DNA from: Occallatibacter sp.
GTDB lineage: Bacteria > Acidobacteriota > Terriglobia > Terriglobales > Acidobacteriaceae
DNA length: 33,857 bases
Assembly: GCA_031296305.1 (NCBI GenBank)
Contig: JARLFZ010000039.1
Span: forward strand, 1-33,857
Reading direction: 5' to 3'
The position numbers and the translations under genes are program-made. The notes beneath the pieces were generated by a model that was not told the DNA's origin, made no database searches, and saw only the letters and a list, made by a program, of their open reading frames with translations. Shown here piece by piece: positions 22,801 through 29,758 of this stretch (positions within the stretch are counted from its first letter, which is position 1; the number at the start of each line of letters is the position of its first letter).

Positions 22801-25167
22801 ATCGAGCAGCGGCAACTCCGCGTGCATGTCGTCGAGACCCGCAAGCCGTCGCCTTTTGCCTCGTCGCTGCTCTTCAGCTACGTGGCCAATTTTCTTTACG
22901 AAGGCGATGCGCCGCTGGCCGAACGCCGCGCCCAGGCCCTCTCCATCGACCAGGATCAGTTGCGCGAGTTGCTGGGCGAGGCCGATTTGCGCGAGCTTCT
23001 CGATGCGGACGCCATCGCGGAAGTAGAAGAGGCCGCGCAATGTCTTGCGGAGAATTACCGCGCACGCTCTGCCGACGGCATCCACGATCTGTGCCTCAAA
23101 TTGGGTGACCTTTCGCGTGAAGAATTGGCGCGCCGCGTAGTCTCTAAAGATTTGCTTGCACATGTCGACCGATTGATTCGCTCGCGGCGCTTGCTCGATC
23201 TGCGCATCGCCGGCGAAAAACGGCTGATCGCCGCCGAGGACGCAGCGCGTTACCGCGATGGGCTAGGCATTCCGTTGCCGCCGGGGCTGGCGGTTGCACT
23301 GCTCGAGCCGGTGGCGCATCCCGTGCTCGAACTTGTTCGCCGCTATGCACGCACGCATGGGCCGTTCACGCTGCGCGAGGCGGCGGATCGATTTGCACTC
23401 GACGCGGAGGCGGTGGAACAAGTGCTGCGCCAGCTTGCAGCAGAGGGCCGCGTGCTCGAAGGCGGTTTCCGCCCCGGCGGCCTCCATAGCGAGTGGTGCG
23501 ATGCGGAGATTCTGCGGCAGATCCGCCGCAAATCGCTGGCCCGGTTGCGTCGCGAAGTGGAACCGGTGGAGCAGCACACGCTGGCGCGCTTCCTCACCCA
23601 CTGGCAGGGATTGCTCGCGCCGCGACGTACGAGCACGGCACATCTTGACGCGCTGCTCGATGCGATTGAAAATCTGCAAGGCGCGCCGCTGCCTGCATCG
23701 TTGCTTGAGACGTCGATTCTGCCCGCGCGCATTGCCGATTATGTGCCTGCGGGGCTCGATACGCTCGTTGCCGCGGGCGAAGTGACTTGGGCCGGGGTGG
23801 AACCGATCGGCGAACGTGACGGCCGCATCGCATTGTTTCTTGCCGACAAGCTCCCACTGCTGGCGCAGAGGCGGCCGTTACTGGAACCGCTGACCGAGCG
23901 CGAAGAGAAACTTCTCGCAGTTCTCGAATCCACGGGCGCGAGTTTCTTCGATGCGCTGCACCAGGCGGCGGGCTCGGGCTACCCAGGCGAAACCATCGAT
24001 GCGCTGTGGAGCCTGGTGTGGCGCGGGCTCATCACCAACGACTCACTGCACGCGCTGCGCGCGTACATTTCCCGGCCCGATAGCGCGCGTACTCCGCGGC
24101 GGCTGCAAACCGGTATGGTATTCCGCTCGCGCCGCACCACGCCGCCGACCGCGCAAGGGCGCTGGTCTCTGCTGCCGCTCGGATCCGCACTCAGTTCGCG
24201 GGATTTGAAAGGGCACGGCTTCAGCCGTGCCGATAGTGGGCAATTGAATGTTCCGGCTTTAGCCGCTGAGGGAAAGGACGCTTCCTGCGAATCCGTCCCC
24301 CAGGGGCTAAAGCCCCGAGAATTTTCTACGGCGGCTGGTGGCACGGCTAAAGCCGTGCCCTTTCAAAACGACGCTGATTCTTTGCAGGCAAGCGATCTGC
24401 GTGGGTCTGGAGACCCACACAACAGCCGGTCTGGAGACCGGCGCTACTCTCCGTCGCAAACCGAGCGCAGCCACGCACTGGCCTTGCAACTACTCCACCG
24501 TTACGGAGTGCTGCTGCGCGAATCGGTCGCTGCGGAAAATGTTCCCGGCGGATTCAGCGCGGTCTACGACGTGCTGAAGGCTCTGGAAGAAAGCGGCCGC
24601 ATTCGCCGCGGATATTTTGTTGGCGGCCTTGGCGCTACGCAATTCGCGCTGCCCGCTGCCGTGGATCTGCTGCGCCAGTTGCGCACCGAGCCACCTCTCG
24701 AAAAACCGGAGTTCGTGCAGTTGGCTGCCACCGATCCGGCGAACCCTTATGGCTCAATCTTGCGCTGGCCCGAATTGCCCGTCGCCGATGAGGATTCGGA
24801 ATCCGCGCCGCGCGTACTCACGCGTGCAGCGTATGCGGAAGTGATTCTGCGTAACGGCCGGCTGGTGGCGTGGCTCAAGCGCGGCAACCCCAACCTGCTG
24901 GTGTTTTTGCCTGCCGATGAACCGGAACGCTCGCAAACAGCGGCGGGGCTGGCGCATTTCCTGTGCGCGCGCGGCCAGGCGCGCATGCACACCCACAGCC
25001 ACGAAGGCGTGCTCATCACCACCATTAACGGACAGCCCGCCGCAGCACACTTCCTGGCGCGCTTCCTCATGGATGCGGGCTTTCATCCCGGCCCGCTCGG
25101 CATGCACCTGCGAAGAATTCATTTGCCAGTGGCGCAAACCCACCCGCCCCGGCCCGAGGTGCAATAG
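19834..25167 (+). CDS. lhr: Lhr-type superfamily 2 DNA helicase with four repeat-derived insertions
   Basis: 1777 residues from GTG 19834. ATG 19888 is the alternative; the frame is open from ATG 19717, but that extension is repeat-like. Family members have about 1500. RecA1 has APTGTGKT (from residue 58), VSPLKALA, DEIH (from 228) and GLSAT. RecA2 has ILFVNSRQTAERL, TSTLELGIDMG and QRIGRAGHH. A winged helix, beta-barrel and the Lhr C-terminal region follow. Four extra stretches interrupt conserved blocks: about 20068-20232 between motifs I and Ia; 20680-20880 after the SAT motif; 21528-21675 before the winged-helix region; 24175-24465 in the C-terminal region. Together about 270 codons, they consist of repeats also seen between genes here. 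Without them the length returns to about 1510. All core motifs are intact, so it may work. Lhr proteins act in repair, and nei follows after 3 bp. Confidence 0.93.
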   Translation: MSPQQPHSESKIDPSADAMACFHPVTAAWFKAVFDAPTAPQRMGWPVIARGESALILAPTGTGKTLAAFLWCLDRLMLEDRDRENKGPRERENHATKRNLSQGALYQGAASAAPKTPRNESGALAPGQPDRSRGCRIVYVSPLKALAVDVERNLRSPLAGMANMARRMGIAFHEPQISVRTGDTPQRERARFARHPADILITTPESLYLLLTSQAAEALRTVETVIIDEIHALVPTKRGAHLALTLERLEALTGKPLQRIGLSATQRPLEEVARFLGGIELGRRQEIESAGQQVSEAAIGARSDAATSNEHAFSENRRQATADPSTPSAAAAVAQDDNTNLGEIADSGALRYRPVTIVNAAAPKQLKLRIEVPVEDMARLGEMEEIPSGPASQTPRRVSIWNAIHPRLLEIIRERNSTILFVNSRQTAERLAGALNDLAGEPIARAHHGSLAAAQRSVIEEQLKAGQIRALCATSTLELGIDMGAVDLVIQIESPPSVASGMQRIGRAGHHVDAVSEGILFPKYRADLVACAAVTRAMHEGHIESTRFPRNPLDVLCQQLVAIVASAGSKGKREQGSKKRGSKGASEQGGKTAAASLFPDASAAQSLSPLVPKALSAEVSVDDLFDLVRRAAPFGSLSRKAFEGVLDLLSGRYPSDEFGELRPRLTWDRVRNVVTARDGAARLAILNAGTIPDRGLYGVFLAFTEGKSVRVGELDEEMVFESHPNETFILGASTWRITDITHDRVLVTPAPGEPGKMPFWKGDGPGRPLEFGRRIGAMVRELRALPQAAALTRLVNEHDLDPGAAENLLRFLADQAESTGQVPDDRTIVVERVRDELGDWRVCVLTPFGSRIHIPWAMAVSARIRAAGGPEVETLWGDDGFVLRFPDTDEPPDSDWILVESAEAMQLVLRQLGSTALFAGRFREAAGRALLLPRRRADQRSPLWQLRKRSYDLLSVASRYPSFTLLLEAYRECLRDVFDMPALIETLRAIEQRQLRVHVVETRKPSPFASSLLFSYVANFLYEGDAPLAERRAQALSIDQDQLRELLGEADLRELLDADAIAEVEEAAQCLAENYRARSADGIHDLCLKLGDLSREELARRVVSKDLLAHVDRLIRSRRLLDLRIAGEKRLIAAEDAARYRDGLGIPLPPGLAVALLEPVAHPVLELVRRYARTHGPFTLREAADRFALDAEAVEQVLRQLAAEGRVLEGGFRPGGLHSEWCDAEILRQIRRKSLARLRREVEPVEQHTLARFLTHWQGLLAPRRTSTAHLDALLDAIENLQGAPLPASLLETSILPARIADYVPAGLDTLVAAGEVTWAGVEPIGERDGRIALFLADKLPLLAQRRPLLEPLTEREEKLLAVLESTGASFFDALHQAAGSGYPGETIDALWSLVWRGLITNDSLHALRAYISRPDSARTPRRLQTGMVFRSRRTTPPTAQGRWSLLPLGSALSSRDLKGHGFSRADSGQLNVPALAAEGKDASCESVPQGLKPREFSTAAGGTAKAVPFQNDADSLQASDLRGSGDPHNSRSGDRRYSPSQTERSHALALQLLHRYGVLLRESVAAENVPGGFSAVYDVLKALEESGRIRRGYFVGGLGATQFALPAAVDLLRQLRTEPPLEKPEFVQLAATDPANPYGSILRWPELPVADEDSESAPRVLTRAAYAEVILRNGRLVAWLKRGNPNLLVFLPADEPERSQTAAGLAHFLCARGQARMHTHSHEGVLITTINGQPAAAHFLARFLMDAGFHPGPLGMHLRRIHLPVAQTHPPRPEVQ
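20075..20114 (+). repeat. Octamer tandem array 1 inside lhr
   Basis: Five degenerate 8-bp units: GGGACCGA, GAGAACAA, GGGACCAA, GGGAACGA and GAAAACCA. The array opens the first extra segment of lhr, between motifs I and Ia. A unit gain or loss would shift the reading frame. Confidence 0.75.
20155..20210. repeat. Pair of palindromes inside lhr (GGCT-NN-AGCC core family)
   Basis: GGCGCGGCT-TC-AGCCGCGCC (20155-20174) and GGGGCT-TT-AGCCCC (20197-20210) are two perfect stems 22 bp apart. The second is the same palindrome as the one inside the 24204-24367 element. They are read in frame as part of the first extra segment of the helicase. Confidence 0.8.
20697..20720 (+). repeat. Octamer tandem array 2 inside lhr
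   Basis: Three 8-bp units: GTCGGCAG, GTCAGCAA and GTCAGCGA. It lies at the start of the second extra segment, directly after the conserved ARFLGG region of the first RecA domain. Confidence 0.7.
20791..20846 (+). repeat. Interspersed repeat, copy 4, variant, inside lhr
   Basis: It begins with the same GCAACCGCAGATCC as copies 1-3 and ends with GGATGACAAC. The middle is replaced by a longer variant (TTCGACTCCCTCCGCTGCC and following). It is translated in frame as part of the second extra segment of the helicase. Confidence 0.8.
21535..21605 (+). repeat. Octamer tandem array 3 inside lhr
   Basis: Eight 8-bp units close to GGGAGCAA plus one 7-bp unit (GAAAAGA, 21567-21573). Because 8 is not a multiple of 3, the units are read in rotating frames, giving a Gly/Ser/Lys/Glu/Gln-rich stretch. 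It opens the third extra segment, after the RecA2 domain. Confidence 0.85.
21647..21670 (-). repeat. Octamer tandem array 4 inside lhr
   Basis: AGTCCCTT, AGTCCCTT and AGTCCCCA are three 8-bp units. On the opposite strand they read as the ACTAAGGG-type unit found between genes at 32703-32734. It closes the third extra segment of lhr. Confidence 0.78.
24204..24367. mobile_element. MITE-like element inside lhr
   Basis: A 164-bp element with terminal inverted repeats of 28 bp at 24204-24231 and 24340-24367, which match with one mismatch. The outermost bases read TTTGAAAGGGCACGGCT on the left and the reverse complement on the right. Each end is itself a palindrome (GGCACGGCT...AGCCGTGCC). Two more palindromes lie inside: CGGCT-TT-AGCCG at 24254-24265 and GGGGCT-AA-AGCCCC at 24303-24316. 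There is no coding capacity of its own and no transposase nearby. It sits in the fourth extra segment of lhr and is read through without a stop. No clear target duplication was recognised. Confidence 0.78.
24401..24448 (+). repeat. Double-hairpin repeat, copy 2, inside lhr
   Basis: Hairpin one is GTGGGTC-TGGA-GACCCAC (24401-24418). Hairpin two is GCCGGTC-TGGA-GACCGGC (24425-24442), followed by GCTACT. The second hairpin is the same as in the intergenic copies at 14340-14357 and 29678-29695. Here it is translated in frame, 33 bp after the MITE-like element. Confidence 0.87.
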
Positions 25168-25170
25168 ATT

Positions 25171-26031
25171 ATGCCCGAGGGCGACACCATCTTTCGCACC
25201 GCACGCAACCTCGGCCGCGCGCTCGAAGGCAAACCCGTCACCGCGTTTCGCTCCACGTTCCCGTGGCTCATGCGCTTCAATGACGACACGCCGCTCGCCG
25301 GGCAAACTATCGACAAAGTCGAAGCGCGCGGCAAATGGCTGCTGGTGCATTTTTCCGGTGGCGGCATTCTGGCCTCGCATCTGCTGATGAACGGGCGCTG
25401 GCACATCTACCGGCGCGGCGAGCGCTGGCAGCTTTCGCACATCCACATGCGCATCCTGATTGAGAACGAGCAGTATCAGGCCATCGGCTTTCGCGTGCCC
25501 GTGGCGCGCATGCACACCGAGCAGTCACTCGATCGCGATCTGCGCGTCGCCGTCGCGGAGAACGATCTGCTGCGCAAGGAGTTCGACGCCGCGGCGGCGC
25601 TGGAAAGGCTGAGGTCGCGCCCCGACGAAGCCATCGCCGACGCATTACTCAATCAATCTGTGCTTGCCGGCGTGGGCAACGTCTTCAAATCGGAGATCTG
25701 TTTCGTCAACGGCCTGCACCCATTCCGCGCAGTCGGAACCCTCACCGGCAACGAGGCCGCAGCCGCCATTGCCTGCGCGCAAAAGCTTCTCCGCGCCAAT
25801 GTGCTCGAAGACTCCGGCGACACAATCGTGACCTATCGCGGGCAGCAACGGCGCACCACACACAACTCCGATCCGAGCCAGAGCCTGTGGGTCTACGGGC
25901 GAAACGGCGAGCCATGCCGGCGTTGCGGCGAACCCATCCGCCGCCGCATTCAAGGCGCGGATGCGCGCGTCACCTTCTGGTGTCCGCGCTGCCAGCCCAT
26001 GCCGGATGGGTCGGACGTGGATGGAGCTTGA
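25171..26031 (+). CDS. Nei/Fpg-family DNA glycosylase-AP lyase
   Basis: 286 residues. The N-terminus MPEGDTIFRTA gives the catalytic Pro2 and Glu3, in the MPEGDT form seen in Nei-type (actinobacterial Nei2-like) rather than classical Fpg proteins. K55 lies in ARGKWLLVHF. The H2TH region reads IADALLNQSVLAGVGNVFKSEICF. The C-terminal zinc finger is C-x2-C-x18-C-x2-C, from CRRC to CPRC. The enzyme removes oxidised pyrimidines or related lesions and nicks the abasic site. It begins 3 bp after the lhr stop, with GAGGTG inside the lhr end as ribosome-binding site, so translation is probably coupled. Mycobacteria also keep lhr and nei side by side, which supports a shared repair role. Exact lesion preference is not readable. 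Confidence 0.92.
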   Translation: MPEGDTIFRTARNLGRALEGKPVTAFRSTFPWLMRFNDDTPLAGQTIDKVEARGKWLLVHFSGGGILASHLLMNGRWHIYRRGERWQLSHIHMRILIENEQYQAIGFRVPVARMHTEQSLDRDLRVAVAENDLLRKEFDAAAALERLRSRPDEAIADALLNQSVLAGVGNVFKSEICFVNGLHPFRAVGTLTGNEAAAAIACAQKLLRANVLEDSGDTIVTYRGQQRRTTHNSDPSQSLWVYGRNGEPCRRCGEPIRRRIQGADARVTFWCPRCQPMPDGSDVDGA

Positions 26032-26061
26032 AAGGAACAAATCCCCGCAACAGGAGGCGCA

Positions 26062-26559
26062 ATGAATACACGAATAACTTCCCCGAAAAATACCGCAGAA
26101 GACCAACTTGCCGAGTGTATCGACAAGTTCACGCCGGAGATGGCCAAGGCGATTCGCGCCGTGCGGGCTGCCCTGCGCAAACGGCTGCCCACGGCGAATG
26201 AACTCGTCTACGACAACTACAACTTCTTCGTCATCGGCTACTGTTCAACTCTCAGGCCGTCCGATTGCTTTGTCTCGCTCGTGGCCGACGCCCACGGCGT
26301 GCGGCTCGCGTTCTATTACGGTTCCACGCTTCCCGATCCAGCGAAAATCCTGCTCGGCGGCGGGAGTCAGAATCGATTCATCCGGCTCGCGAGCGCGCGC
26401 GATTTGCGCGAGGCCGAAGTGGAAGCTCTGATTAGCGCGGCGGTTGCGCAAGGCAAAGCACCGCTGCCCACGACGGGGCGAGGAACTCTGGTGATCCGCT
26501 CAGTCTCAGCCAAGCAGCGGCCCCGGCGTGTGCCTGAAAAGCCTGCGCGCCGGCGCTAG
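26062..26559 (+). CDS. DUF1801-like (YdhG/iron-chaperone-like fold) protein
   Basis: 165 residues, ATG at 26062 with AGGAGG five bases upstream. Residues 15-130 carry the pattern of small DUF1801-type proteins: CIDKFTPEMAKAIRAVRAALRKRLPTANELVYDNYNFFVIGY, then a beta-sheet with VSLVADAHGVRLAFYYG and LPDPAKILLGGG. The last 25 residues are basic (KQRPRRVPEKPARRR). The family is soluble and of unknown function, though distant to frataxin-like folds. It lies 30 bp downstream of the glycosylase gene and may be the last gene of that transcript. No functional link can be shown. Confidence 0.7.
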   Translation: MNTRITSPKNTAEDQLAECIDKFTPEMAKAIRAVRAALRKRLPTANELVYDNYNFFVIGYCSTLRPSDCFVSLVADAHGVRLAFYYGSTLPDPAKILLGGGSQNRFIRLASARDLREAEVEALISAAVAQGKAPLPTTGRGTLVIRSVSAKQRPRRVPEKPARRR

Positions 26560-26666
26560 TTCTTTGGCCGTTTGAATTCGCTCCATCAACTTCGTGGTTC
26601 CAAGGAATGCCGCATTGGCTCCTGGGGCTGGCCTATCATGTCCATAAAGCTCAAGGAGACAATTAA

Positions 26667-27089
26667 ATGGCCAGCGAACTTTCCGTTCATGCCGTGTATC
26701 TGGATGGAATGCGTGTCCTCGCAGAAACCGGAAACCACCAGGTTCTCACCGACTATCCGCTGCCTGCGGGACGGCCGGTTGAGGGCCTCACTAGTCTGGA
26801 GCTGCTGCTGGCCAGTCTGGCAACCTGCGCCGCAAACAGCGTCCTGGCGCTTTTGAAACGGAAATTGAATCAACCGGTCACTGGACTCGAAGTCAACGCC
26901 CGCGGCTCGCGCCGCGAAGAACATCCGACCGTCCTCTCCGAAATCTCCCTGGAGTTCATCGTGAAGGGTGCGGTAGATCCAGAAGCCGTGAAGAAGTCGC
27001 TCAAAATCTCCGAAGACCAGCTCTGTCCGGTTTGGAACATGCTGAAAAGCGGCACTCCGATCACTGCGACATATCGCATCGCTCCCTGA
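26667..27089 (+). CDS. OsmC/Ohr-family thiol peroxidase-like protein
   Basis: 140 residues, ATG at 26667 with AAGGAGA eight bases upstream. The two redox cysteines are C54 in LASLATCAANSVL and C120 in EDQLCPVWNML. Both are in the positions used by OsmC/Ohr proteins to reduce organic hydroperoxides through a Cys-sulfenic acid and a disulfide. The spacing and DYPLPAGRPVEGLTSLELLLASLATC pattern fit the OsmC/YhfA side of the family rather than Ohr. It is cytoplasmic. It has its own upstream gap of 107 bp after the DUF1801-like gene and converges with the penicillin-binding protein gene. Confidence 0.88.
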   Translation: MASELSVHAVYLDGMRVLAETGNHQVLTDYPLPAGRPVEGLTSLELLLASLATCAANSVLALLKRKLNQPVTGLEVNARGSRREEHPTVLSEISLEFIVKGAVDPEAVKKSLKISEDQLCPVWNMLKSGTPITATYRIAP

Positions 27090-27099
27090 TCCCTGGAGA

Positions 27100-27126
27100 G
27101 GAACGCGAGAGCAAACTCTCAGTTCC
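27100..27126. terminator. Hairpin between convergent osmC-like and PBP genes
   Basis: GGAAC (27100-27104) pairs with GTTCC (27122-27126), and GAGAG (27107-27111) with CTCTC (27116-27120), around the loop CAAA. It overlaps the PBP stop codon at 27119-27121. There is no T-run, so termination is inferred only from the position between convergent genes. Confidence 0.4.
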
Positions 27127-29521
27127 CGTTCTTGCCGATGCCGAAGATCTTTTGCAGCATGTTGCGGTGGTCTTCGGCGCCCAGGCCTTTGTGGTCGCAG
27201 GTTTCGCTGGGCGCGGTGCCGTCGAGGAAGGCTGCTGTGTAATCGTCGGGACAGGCGCCGTCGGCCAGCAAGTTGGTGTTCTTGTCCAGTGTGATGAGCG
27301 AGACGCCGTCGGGCGGCGTGAATTCGTTGGTGTCGGAGTACTGCGGCAACAGGATAGCTTTCTTCATGAACGCGGCCCAAATGGGCGCGGCGGCATCGGC
27401 GCCCTCAATCTTGATGTCCGTGTAGTCGTCGTTGCCCACCCACACAATGCAGAGCAGGCTGCTGGTGTAACCGGCAAACCATGCGTCATGATCGGTGCCG
27501 GTTTTTCCCGCGGCCGGCGCAGTAAAGCCCATGCCGCGCACACCCGCTGCCGTGCCGCCGTTCATCACCGCCTCCATCATGTTGGTTGTGAGATAGGCGA
27601 CGCGCGGGTCGAGCACCTGGCGCGTGGCAGGCGTGTAGTCGTCGATGATGTCGCCGGTAGGCGTGCGCACGCTGGCCAGCATCCAGGGATCGATGTGCAC
27701 GCCGCTATTGGAAAATACCGTGTAAGCTCCGGCCATATCGAGCGGCGTGGCGTCGTAGGAGCCGATGGCCATGGACGGCGTGGCCTGCGCGCTCTTCACA
27801 CCCGCACTGCGCGCCAGCGCGGCCACGCGATCGAGACCCACCATGATGGCCAGCTTGATGGTTGCGTTGTTGTCCGATCGCATCAACGCATAGCGCGCCG
27901 TAATCACTCCGTAATACTCGCCCCCAAAGTTACGCGGCGAGTACTCGTACGGCGTTCCTTCACCGTAGGTGGCCTGCGAGTCGTCCAGCATGGTGACCGG
28001 CGAGAACAGGCTCGTCTGCTCCGGAAGCATGGTGCCTTCTACGGCCGTTTGAAAGGCCGTAGCGTAGACGAAGGGCTTGAAGATGGAGCCGGTGGGCCGA
28101 TGCGCCACTGCGTGATTTACCTGCGACGCGCCGTAATTGCGCCCGCCCACCAAAGCCAGCACCTGGCCGGTGCGCGGATCGAGCGCGATCAACGCCACCT
28201 GCGGATACACATACGGCTTGCCCAGCTTTTTGTCGCGAGCATGCAGCTTGTCGACCTTCGCGTCCACCATGTGGATCGTCGAATCCACGGCTTCCGATGC
28301 CAGGCGCTGCAGCTCCGGATCGAGCGAGGTATAAATACGCAGCCCTTCGCGGTTGAAGTCGCGATCGCCGAGACGTTGCGTAAGCTGATCGTGCACCAGG
28401 TCGACAAAGTAGGGCGCTTCGCTTTCATCCACGCTGCCCGGGACAAGGTGCAGCGGCTCTCGCTTGGCGGTTTCGGCCTGATCCTTGCTGATAGCGCCGG
28501 TTTCCACCATCGAATCCAGCACCAGATTGCGCCGCTCAATAGCCCGCTCCGGATGGTGGAAAGGATTCAGGCGGCTGGGACTTTGGATGAGCCCGGCGAG
28601 CAGAGCGCACTCAGCCAGGTCAAGTTGGGCCACATCCTTGCCAAAGTAGTCCTGCGATGCCTCGCCGAAGCCGTCGATGGAAAAACTGCCGATTTGGCCG
28701 AGGGGGATTTCGTTGGCATACATGGCGAAGATCTGCTTCTTATCGAAGCGGTGCTCGAGGATGATGCTGATCACGGCCTCGCGCATCTTGCGCGAATAAG
28801 TGCGCTCGGGCGTGAGGAAGAAGCCGCGCGCCAACTGCTGCGTGAGGGTCGATGCGCCCTCGGTGTAGTGATGCAGGTGAAAGATGTCGTTGCGCATCGC
28901 GCCCAGGATGCGCAAATAATCGATGCCGCTGTGCTCAAAAAATCGCCGGTCCTCGATGGCGATGACGGCGTGCGCCAGGTTGGGCGGAATTTCGTCGTAG
29001 GTCAGCACGCGGCGCTTGGTGCGCTGCGTGCCCTCGCTCAGGCCAGTGATGAGCAGCGGCTCAAGCTCGTAGCTCGAAAGCGCCTGCCCGTGCTCGTCGC
29101 GGATGGCGTCCACCACGCCGTCGCTCACGTGGATGGTGGCGCTATCGGGCGCGTGATACGACTGCGGGCCGGGCCGCACGGTGATCTGCTGCGCGCCCTG
29201 GCTGAACGTGCCCAGCAGAGATGGTTGCGCAGCACCGTCGCCGCTGTAGCCGGCCTCACGCAGCTCTTTGGCCATCAACTGGACGGTGAACTTTTGCCCC
29301 GGCCGCACCTCGCGGGGAGCTGCAAAAATCTGCGCGGTGCTGGCGAAGATCGGCTGCTTGAGCCGCTCGTCCACAATGCTTGTGTACTTGATGTAGAAAA
29401 ACGTGAAGACGCAAATGCCCAGCAGCACCACGCAGCCGACAGCTGCCAGCAGGCCCCACACAATCCGCGACCTGAGGTGATGGCCCGCAGCGGGCTTCGC
29501 GAACCGGACTTTTAACGCCAT
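27119..29521 (-). CDS. Class A penicillin-binding protein (glycosyltransferase-transpeptidase)
   Basis: 800 residues from the ATG at 29521, with AGGAG six bases upstream; upstream in-frame residues belong to the intergenic repeat region. A short cytoplasmic tail and one membrane anchor (about 21-44) are followed by a small linker domain with PREVRPGQKFTVQLMAKELR, resembling the PBP1b UB2H region. The GT51 transglycosylase has E190 in EDRRFFEH and GASTLTQQLARG. The transpeptidase has TGSIFK with nucleophile S479 and K482, SDN at 549-551, and KTGT at 673-676. It polymerises and crosslinks peptidoglycan in the periplasm. Downstream of proS and kdsD on the same strand, but separated by a 237-bp gap containing a double-hairpin repeat, so probably transcribed on its own. 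Confidence 0.96.
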   Translation of the reverse strand: MALKVRFAKPAAGHHLRSRIVWGLLAAVGCVVLLGICVFTFFYIKYTSIVDERLKQPIFASTAQIFAAPREVRPGQKFTVQLMAKELREAGYSGDGAAQPSLLGTFSQGAQQITVRPGPQSYHAPDSATIHVSDGVVDAIRDEHGQALSSYELEPLLITGLSEGTQRTKRRVLTYDEIPPNLAHAVIAIEDRRFFEHSGIDYLRILGAMRNDIFHLHHYTEGASTLTQQLARGFFLTPERTYSRKMREAVISIILEHRFDKKQIFAMYANEIPLGQIGSFSIDGFGEASQDYFGKDVAQLDLAECALLAGLIQSPSRLNPFHHPERAIERRNLVLDSMVETGAISKDQAETAKREPLHLVPGSVDESEAPYFVDLVHDQLTQRLGDRDFNREGLRIYTSLDPELQRLASEAVDSTIHMVDAKVDKLHARDKKLGKPYVYPQVALIALDPRTGQVLALVGGRNYGASQVNHAVAHRPTGSIFKPFVYATAFQTAVEGTMLPEQTSLFSPVTMLDDSQATYGEGTPYEYSPRNFGGEYYGVITARYALMRSDNNATIKLAIMVGLDRVAALARSAGVKSAQATPSMAIGSYDATPLDMAGAYTVFSNSGVHIDPWMLASVRTPTGDIIDDYTPATRQVLDPRVAYLTTNMMEAVMNGGTAAGVRGMGFTAPAAGKTGTDHDAWFAGYTSSLLCIVWVGNDDYTDIKIEGADAAAPIWAAFMKKAILLPQYSDTNEFTPPDGVSLITLDKNTNLLADGACPDDYTAAFLDGTAPSETCDHKGLGAEDHRNMLQKIFGIGKNGN

Positions 29522-29538
29522 CGATGCTCCTGAAAAAC

Positions 29539-29559
29539 AGCTTCCAGCTTCTAGCTTTT
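29539..29559 (+). repeat. Heptamer tandem tract (AGCTTCY)
   Basis: AGCTTCC, AGCTTCT and AGCTTTT are three 7-bp units just upstream of the PBP ribosome-binding site. A reverse-complement-like GTAGCTC pair overlaps the stop of the first sugar porter near 6869-6882. Confidence 0.6.
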
Positions 29560-29675
29560 CCTGCCTCGATACGCTTCTATGTTGTTGGCCAAAGTCAGCA
29601 TCCAGATACGCGCGCAGAGGACTGGGAGTTCCCGGTCCGTTCCGCGTATAGATGTTTCGTAACCGCCGCGATGCA

Positions 29676-29721
29676 GCGCCGGTCCCCAGACCGGCTGTCG
29701 TGCGGGCGTCCACGCCCGCAC
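29676..29721 (-). repeat. Double-hairpin repeat, copy 3 (reverse orientation)
   Basis: Read on the minus strand: GTGCGGGCG-TGGA-CGCCCGCAC, then GACA, then GCCGGTC-TGGG-GACCGGC, then GCTGCA. On the plus strand the second hairpin is at 29678-29695 and the first at 29700-29721. It lies between the proS stop and the PBP start and could affect transcription between them. Confidence 0.87.
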
Positions 29722-29758
29722 ATGTTCTTAGGCATTACGAATTCCCGCGGTCAAAACA

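Noticed and set aside
24204..24367. Insertion sequence
   Set aside because: Inverted ends are clear but there is no transposase frame, so at most it is a non-autonomous MITE-like element.
19834..25167. lhr as a pseudogene
   Set aside because: Despite the repeat load there is no stop or frameshift, and the helicase motifs I, II, III, V and VI read intact.
27032..29515. 827-codon open frame on the + strand opposite the penicillin-binding protein
   Set aside because: It is complementary to a protein with all class A PBP motifs, and its translation is low-complexity Arg/His/Ala-rich.
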